Assembly: GCA_025642075.2 (NCBI GenBank)
Contig: JAODUO010001055.1
Location: 116,001 to 180,000, forward strand
Reading direction: 5' to 3'
DNA: 64,000 nt
From: Ridgeia piscesae
Taxonomy: Eukaryota > Annelida > Polychaeta > Sabellida > Siboglinidae
The notes beneath the pieces are model-generated. The model had not been told where the DNA came from, searched no databases, and saw only the letters and a list, made by a program, of their open reading frames with translations. Position numbers and translations under genes: made by a program. Below, piece after piece: positions 39,701-48,700 of this stretch (positions are counted from its first letter, which is position 1; every line of letters begins with the position of its first letter).

Positions 39701-42700
39701 TCAATTAGCAGCTCAATAACCATTGTCAAAGAAGATTTCATCAATGGAATGGCTTTTCTTAGCACAAAAAAGCCATCTGCAACGCTTCTTACAAAGAACA
39801 CTAAGCGATGTGTATATAGAGAGTACTATCTCTCGTCGGCATCTGGTGAGTGAGCCCAGGCCACTAACAATGGATGCAGGGAGTCAGAAGTACCTGAGAG
39901 CAGGTCAAATGTTGGCTGACAGTGTGCATGTGATTCGTTTCTCTGATAGCCTGTACCACAGTAAACATTTACGGATCTTCATCATTTCATATCTAAATGT
40001 AATACATATTTTAATCTGTTAAAAAAATCATTAGCTTGGAGCACTTATTTGGACTTTTCAGCATTTGATGGCAGTAGTAGATTATCGAAAGAAAAAGGGA
40101 TAGTACACCGTAGTGATATATTCAACCTGCAGGCAATCAGTACCAGTGCTGAAGCAGATTCCATAATGCAAGTAGCTTCATGTGGTGTCCGTGCGTTAAC
40201 CACTGCCAGAGAGGAGCTAAACCAGATGAGTACAGGGTCCGGCTATCTCCTGGAGCTAGTGCCTATTGCAGTGGCACCCAACACCCAGTGTCTGAGCTAC
40301 AGTAGACTGGTAAGGTGCCCTACTGTCTCCCAGAGAGCCATAGTAAATTTGTAGATTTGTGCTGGAGCTGAGGTGATGTTGAGAGACAGGTTCGTTCAGA
40401 TATATCGCTACCTCCACGTGTCTGATGACACGCAAGCCATACCCTGAGAAAAGGCCAACCACGATCAGCACCCTGCTGGATCTTCTACAGAAACGATTCC
40501 TTTCAAAGGGCGCATTTACTTCCATCAGTATATCCCGTCGAAGAGAGCACGATTTGGAATCAAGGCGTTCGTGACAGCCAAGGCAATGTCAGGCAGGTAT
40601 ATGTGAAATTCATATCTACACCGGGGCCCGTCTCATTGAAGAACGTGAGGTGAATCTGTCAGGCCGGGTCATCCGTGAATTGATGTGATGGTCCACTACC
40701 GTGATGTCGGCCACCATTTGTACACTGACAACTACTACATGACAGTGCCAATGACGAAGGAGTTCTTGAAGCAGAAGGTAACTGTCTCCTTCATATCAAT
40801 AAACCAGTATCACAGTTTTGAATTACAGATATATCATAAATAAATAAAGTTGTATTCGTATTGTACTTTTAAAATAATTATTATGCAGTGGCATATAATT
40901 TTGTAAATATAACTCTTGTGCCATGAATTCATTTTCTGTTGCGTATGTCTGTTTTGTATGTTGCGTGGTGTGATGATTTCTCCATTAACAGTTTTTTGTT
41001 TCTTCCACGTTTAGAGAGCTTGGTCCCCCATGTCCCAGTGTTGACCCGACCCGGCTCTTCTCGCCTCCTGTATTGTTTCTTTCGGTCAGTCAGTTCTTGC
41101 GCTACCCACGGTGTCCGAGGTAGTCCTGTGCCAACTCCTTCCACGTGTCACTATCCGTCCTACCGGGCGACGTCAGTTTCCTGTGATCGAAGGTAAAGCA
41201 GTTATTTTCGCTTACGCATATGTGGTTGATAACGACATCATGTTTTTGGACATAGGCACAAACAACATTTCGGTCGTTGACCCATTGCACTGGGAGACAG
41301 CGTCCTTGCAAGCTACCCGACTATCATGGCCACCGTTTGGTGCGTGATAATTTTGTCAGATGGTTTTCCAAGTACTATAACTGTGCACAACGCTCTTGCA
41401 GGTGGAATCGATGAATCATCTTCCACAGAGAGCATCATGGTGGCATGAACAATCGCCTGCACAGATCATGCCAGACATTCCGAATGGACTGGAATGGAAT
41501 GAAACAGAGAAAGTGATTGACGTGCTTGCAAGGGTTTGCAAACGGAATTCATCTGAATGTTGCCATTTGCCAATTTACACAATGTCAAGTAATGAATGGA
41601 TTTCATTCATATTTTGACGCTTTGTGAATATATGTGTGATCTTTGTAAATATGAATATTTTTACACATGTCAAAATAATATTTATACAATGTGATGCGGA
41701 TACTTAGTCCGTGAACGGTGCGTATTCCGCAAACGTGTCGTAGTCCATGAACTCTCCGCACTCAGAACGAGGCTCGACCCCTTTGTGCCGAGATTTTTGT
41801 TACGTAAGTCGACATATTTCGCAGCACAAAGGAAGATCGAATTTTCAACCAAGTTTACAAGGTTTGTACGTTCACGCTGTATCCATTCTGATTAGGCTTT
41901 ATGTCTACAGTTTAGTGTGATTTACAGTTTGCTGCTTATGCATTTCTTGTACTTATTTGTCCCTTTCGGTGATTTTCGTTGGTTGTGTTTAATTCATTTG
42001 TTCGCCGCCATTTTGTTTCGAAATGTCGCTCATTCCATGATGGATTGTTCTCCAGATTTATTAGTCATTAGCAATAGTTTTGTTCGCCGCTTGCAGGAGA
42101 CGTTAATACGTCTTTCCAACCCGACTTTGGCCATTGGTGCTGATCTGGGTGTATCCGCCCAGTATTCCACCTTTTTTTTCATGGCATCGGCGGCCTTAAA
42201 TTAGACGGCTTAGTAGCCGAGCTTCCGCTCGTCCGAGAGCTTGGTCCCCGAGCGGTAATCGTGGACATCGGCACTAACGACTTGTCATGTCCCGGTGTTG
42301 ACCCGGCTCTTCTCGCCTCCTGTATTGTTTCTTTCGGTCAGTCAGTTCTTGCGCTACCCACGGTGTCCAAGGTAGTCCTGTGCCAACTCCTTCCACGTGT
42401 CGCTATCCGTCCTACCTCCTGTGATTGAAGATAAAGCAGTTATTTTCGCTTATGCAGGATGTGGTTGATAACGACATCATGTTTTTGGACACAGGCACAA
42501 ACAACATTTCGGTCGTTGACCCATTGCACTGGGGGACAGCATCCTTGCAAGCTAATTTTGTCAGATGGTTTTCCAAGTACTATAACTGTGCACGACGCTC
42601 TTGCAGGTGGAATCGACGAATCATCTTCCACAGAGAGCATCATGGTGGCATGAACAATCGCCTGCACAGATCATGCCAGACATTCCGAATGGACTGGAAT

Positions 42701-45700
42701 GGAATGAAACAGAGAAAGTGATTGCAAGGGTTTGCACACGGAATTCATCTGAACTTTTGCCATTTGCCATTGTGTTTATACGATGTCAAGTAATGAATGG
42801 ATTTCATTCATATTTTGACGCTTTGTGAATATAATGTGTGATCTTTGTAAATGTGTAATTATAATTCATCTGTGACGCCACTGTGTTTATACGATGTCAA
42901 GTAATGAATGGATTTCATTCATATTTTGACGCTTTGTGAATATGTGTGATCTTTGTAAATATGTAATTATAATTCATTTGTGAGTAATAGGTCACTGCTG
43001 CCTGGATACGATCATTCGGGGACATGAGGCATTACGACAGAATTTACGACGCATGTCTCACAGGAGATTAATATACACAATTGCAAGCCTTAGTTCAGTG
43101 TATTAAGTTGATTGTTAACAATATCAGCTGTTCTCATTGAACATTTGATCATATATTATTCTACAAATAAACAAACCAGAATACGACAGCTGATTTCGGC
43201 GGAGCTTAGCGCCGGATATTTAAAATGAATTTGTGATCCCACATCACTCGTTCACAGAATTCGGAGGATAAACATCTTAGAGTGGTAATTAAGGTTGTTT
43301 AATTATTTATTAATCAGGGATGCGTTGTTTGCATCGTTGGTGCACCATAGTGGTCACGTGACTGGGCGTGCCAATTAGCACCGGGCACTTGCCTACTTAA
43401 GCCCGATTTTGACGGTAAGCTGCCCCATTTCAATTAGGCAGCAGCGGCGTGTTAACATGACTGACGCCGAGGCAACTGCCGAGGCTGAACTCCGGGAGTA
43501 GGCCTCCGGGCAGAAGGTCACTATGAAAACGATAGACCTGCTGGCTAAAGAGGGGTTCAACTCCATGGAAGCGCTGGCGTTACTCGACGGCGACGATTTG
43601 GTCCAAACAAAGATCGCACGTGGCCAACAAAAACTGTTGCTTTCAGTGATACGGCCGTTGCAACAATCGCACAAGACGACGACGCAATCCAACATGGCCA
43701 CTGAGACTGCAGCCACGTGCAGAGACAGGACGGCGCGCTCTACCGCTGCGGACGGGCAGACGACCGGATCGGGGGATCAAGGCAGAATGGAGATACAGTC
43801 TCATGTGTTGGTAAATTTTGAGGATGACAACATGACAAAGATTGTCAATATTGAAGACGTGACCACGTACTTTCAAAGAGGAAACTGACGGAAAAAACTC
43901 TTTACATCGAGTTGTACACCGGAAAAAAAATTCTGATCCACAGTGACACGGCACAGGTACGGAAGGTCAACCTGTTGAATAAAGGTTACCACCTGGTCAG
44001 TTGAAAGAGCTGACCCTGTTGACAGGAACTGTCTGAGCAACCTCAAAAGGTTTGCAACAAAGATGCATGTTGGAGAGCTTCTCAACTACTGGCGCCAGGG
44101 AGTTAGTTCTGCTTATTGTCTTCCGGCTACAAGGTTGATGTACAGATGAGTGAAATGTGTGGAATGTTGGTTCTCAGAGAACACAGTAATCTAAGGTAAC
44201 CAACTGTAAGGTTCAAGTTTAACATACCAGCCCAGTAGGCAGTAGAGTAATATTAATATTTAACTTTTACAATGTGTTTATTTGGTAATGGCGTGGATGG
44301 TATGTTTGCGGTTCCTAATAATTTATTTTACTCGCTCACACAAATAGTGCTGTCTAGGTCGGACAATCATGTTAGACATATAGGTTTTAGGCTATTCGTT
44401 CGTTCGACATTTGATAGTAGAGCATAGGTCTTTAGATTTCAACCTAGACGCTGAGAGGTTTAATGTAACATTTGTAGCGAGGGGCCGGTCGAAGGTAAAG
44501 CAGTTATTTTCACTTACGCAGGATGTGGTTGATAACGACATCATGTTTTTGGACATAGGCACAAACAACATTTCGGTCGTTGACCCATTGCACTGGGAGA
44601 CAGCGTCCTCGCTTATGCAAGCTACCCGATTGTCATGGCCGCAGTTTGGTGCGTGATAATTTTGTCAGATGGTTTTCCATAATGCGAGTTAGTCGAGGTA
44701 CTCTGTCCGGGAGCATTTTAACAAACGCGTCGTAGATCTAACCAGTATGTGAAGGATGCAGTAACCTCTTTTGAGAGCGTTTCGTTTTGGTGGAGTGTTT
44801 GTTAGGCTAACTACCTGGTTAACGGTGTCCATTTTAACCATGAGGGAAATATTACAATGTTCAAGATGTGTTGATGTGTGGTAGAGTGTAACAAACCCCA
44901 CACCCCCTTTGGCTTTAGCTTAGTTTAACTACGGCATTTGATGGCAGCCTCATGGCAACAGTCATTCTTGTGCCTGAATTAAATAAATGACTGAGGTGAC
45001 GGTAAAATTTCAGATTAAATTTAAAACGGTGTAAGCACATTAATAGAAGGTCGCATACAGCAGTTATTAATGGTTGAGGATGCCATGAGGAAGCAGCCGC
45101 TGCATGCGAAGTGGAGGACTTCATGACAGGTTTTTACTACTTCTACAAGATTCATGCCGACCAGAGTTGGAGGGGACTCGCTGGATCACCCATATGTCAG
45201 CTGGCCTCGACACCATTATTCGGGGGTATGAGGGCATAACAACGCACATCTCTCAGGTAACTAACTTACACAATGGGCACATCATACTGGGCCTGTTTGC
45301 TACTTCTGGTTTTCAGAACAAGTCAGTCAGTAATAAATAAGATATCTTCTGCCACTTAAATGCATGTTCTGTTCTTGGATTTAGCAGTAAGGGCAGGCAT
45401 AAATTTACCCAAATATAAATGGAAATATAATGCTTAGGAATGGGAGACTTTCAGGCAATTACCCACCAGGGGGCGCTTGTTGATTGCCATGTGCCGCTGT
45501 CAATGCATGCAATAACCTCTGTGTTCAACATTTAATTTTATCACTAATTCTGTTAGTAAAATAATAGCAAACAAGGATTTTGGAGAGATGACGATTCCTC
45601 AACTGAAAGGGGAATTAAGAAGCAGAAATGCTAAACTGAACGGAAGAAAAGCTGATCTTGTCGAAAGGTATGTGTGTACAATAATATATGTTTGTGATAT

Positions 45701-48700
45701 CACTGACTACGTGAAATGTACTCTGAATTTCTTAATATGGGTTGGCGTTTTCGCAATATAACCAGTTCTAAGTTAGAAAACTGTGTTAACATTAAATTAA
45801 TACGGTTAAGGATGTATATTCTAAAAAGTAACTCGGTTTCTATTTTTGACAGCTGTTACTAACAGCTGTCAAACAGTGTTAACCGGCGCACTGGAGTCTG
45901 GACAGAAAACTTTTTAGTTTTGCCTTTGATCTTGCCTCTTGTCAAAAAACTTGTGGTCATTGGCTTACTTTTTGACTTTTGAAAAATTGAAAGGTTATAA
46001 TTATAATCCTAACGTGGTCGTTGCTGATGACCCCTGTTTAATATTACTTTGCTGGGCCACATTCCACCAACACCAACTATTACTGGAACTTTGTCTGGTG
46101 TATTTCTTTTATTAACCGTGGTATGTGACAATTTTGCAGGCTTGAATCGTACGCTTGGTCAAGAACCCATAGCAGATTTGTTTGTGATGTCAACCCCAGA
46201 CATGTCATCATATCGAGACATCAACAGTGACAGTGCAGTATGTATTATCTTTGTGTTATAGCCTTATTTCTTCTTAAACAAGGGGCCACTTCATTATACA
46301 GAATAACATCCATCTGTGACTGCGGAATCAATGGCAGTTTACATGCAGCTGTTTGATGCTGACATGTCATCAAATCCAGAAGACATGTACCGGTCAAGGT
46401 TTCTGCGCTCAATTCGGCTGCAAAATGTGGTGCAGACACCTTTGTATGTGGGGAGTGTGCGCCAAAATGAAGAAATTGACTGTGTACACGGTAGATGTAA
46501 AGCTGGATGTTTGTGGTGTTGTGCAGGAGAGCCAGTGCGAGTTGTGGGGCAGGGATGAGGCCCAGTGTAAACATGTAAGTGTCATACTTTATGCACTAAC
46601 AACAGCAACAGAGGGAATCGTGTGTTCAGAAACCTGTACACAGAAGTTGCAGACATTTCATCACATGAAAAAAAACACTGGCTCTCCTGAAAAGATGGAA
46701 CATTTAATTGCGCCCTAGTGGCAGTCCAAGTCCAGCAGATGATATGCCTCATGCTGAATCTTTTTAGGAATGTAGCTGTTAACATGAATGTTCCAGAAAT
46801 GTCAATGCTAAAAATGTACCCCCCTGCAAATGTCCATGCTGTTGTTCATTGACCACCACTACTTAGAAAAAGATCACGAGACATACATACTAGAACACCT
46901 ACAGATCACAGCAATTTCAGACGAACAGATACACACCATTAGAACTCAAAACAAGGGGACAAAGCTCAAAAAAAAATGGCGGGAAAAGGGACAATGCGTC
47001 TTCACTTCAAACAACTTTGAGCGCATATGTACAGCCACACAAGCAACAAACTTCATCAAGCTAGCACACTCATTCACACAGTACAGACATCTCAGTACAG
47101 AGCCAATCAAACATGGGAAAAGTATGAGGGAACCGCATTAACAGACTACATGGCAAACAGGAAGGGTGGTGGTCAGAAGCAGTGGCATTGTAGTGTGTAG
47201 AACTGCTCCATCCATATCTTGCATGTTCTCCAGATGGGTTGTTGGGTGATGAAGGCTTGGTGGAGGTGAAGTGTCCTACACAGCCAGGGACCAAAATGTG
47301 TCGCCCATTTATGTCCCATACCTCCATGTGGTTAATGACCGGTTGGCCCTCAAAGCAAATCACATTTACATGTACCAAATAATGGGTGCAATGATGTGTA
47401 CTGGCAACAGTGGTGTCACTTGGTGGTGTGGTCTCGCATAGGCCACTAAGTTAGCACCATTCACAGAGATGACCAGTTCATCAGTGACATGAAGAAGAAA
47501 CCGGAAGACTTTTTCTAAATACTTCCGAAGTGCTATGCTCAATAAAGTTTTGTACAAGTTGTGAAAGAACAACCAACTTGGCTTAAAATGGCAATTGCAT
47601 ACAGAAACGTATTTATGTCACCCAACTCGCTCCTGAGATCTTCCAATGTCACAGATGCTGGAAGGCATGGAGTGAGTTGTTTGTCACATGGACGACATTC
47701 TGGTTCATGGCACAGACCCGAGACAACATGACACAAGAGTGAGAGCAGTCCTAAAACACCTGCAAGCAGCTCGACTTACTCTGAATAAGAAGTGTGAGTT
47801 CTCCAAGACCTCTATCAAGTTCTTGGGACACATCATTGACGCATCAGGAATACATGCACATAGCAGCAAGATGGCAGCAATCGCGCCCTTCACTGCACAC
47901 ACCTATGTTGCAGAACTTCAACGTTTCTAGATCATCTCGCCTATCACAAAAAGGGAGACGTAGTAATTACTAATAGCACAAATGCCATCAAGTATTTGAT
48001 GCACTAAGGACAATGCTACACACATCGGGGTAGCTATGACCCAGATATGGGTTGAATATATTATACCAAATGCTATGCATGTCTCTGTCATTCGCCTGTC
48101 TAAATCCCAGTTATAACTACGCTCGGACGCAACATTACAGTTGGCAGTGTCTGTTGAGTGAGATGGACGAGCGAGTTGTTAGTGTCTATATATTTTTGGT
48201 GTTGATGTATATATGTTTGGTGTTCGATTTTTCTATTAAATTTTTTGATTTTTAAATGTTATGTTTGTCGTGTTATTTTGCTTAAATTTGGTCAAGTTTG
48301 GCACAGCCAGATATCTCTGAGGACTGCCAGATTTCCCAATTAGGCAGTCCTGCTGACTGCCATATATTTCAGTTATTTCTCCCCCATATACCTGGTCATA
48401 CAGTTGTGAAAATCTCTCAAGATCGGTGTACACACCCATGTTTTTGCGATCACTATGCTTTATAGAAGATTAATATATTATACTTTATAACTTTAATCCA
48501 AACAATTTCCATTCGGTTTCACAGAATATCTTCCAAAGCAGGATGGATGCCATTCTTGATCGGTGTGATGGAACAGATGTATATGGTGACACAAAAGAAG
48601 AGCATGAGAGAAATTTGCATCAATCCATGATGAAGAGTATTGCTGCAACAAGCATAAGACAAGTCCATTTCTTGCAGCCTGCAAGGAATGACTTGTCTTC

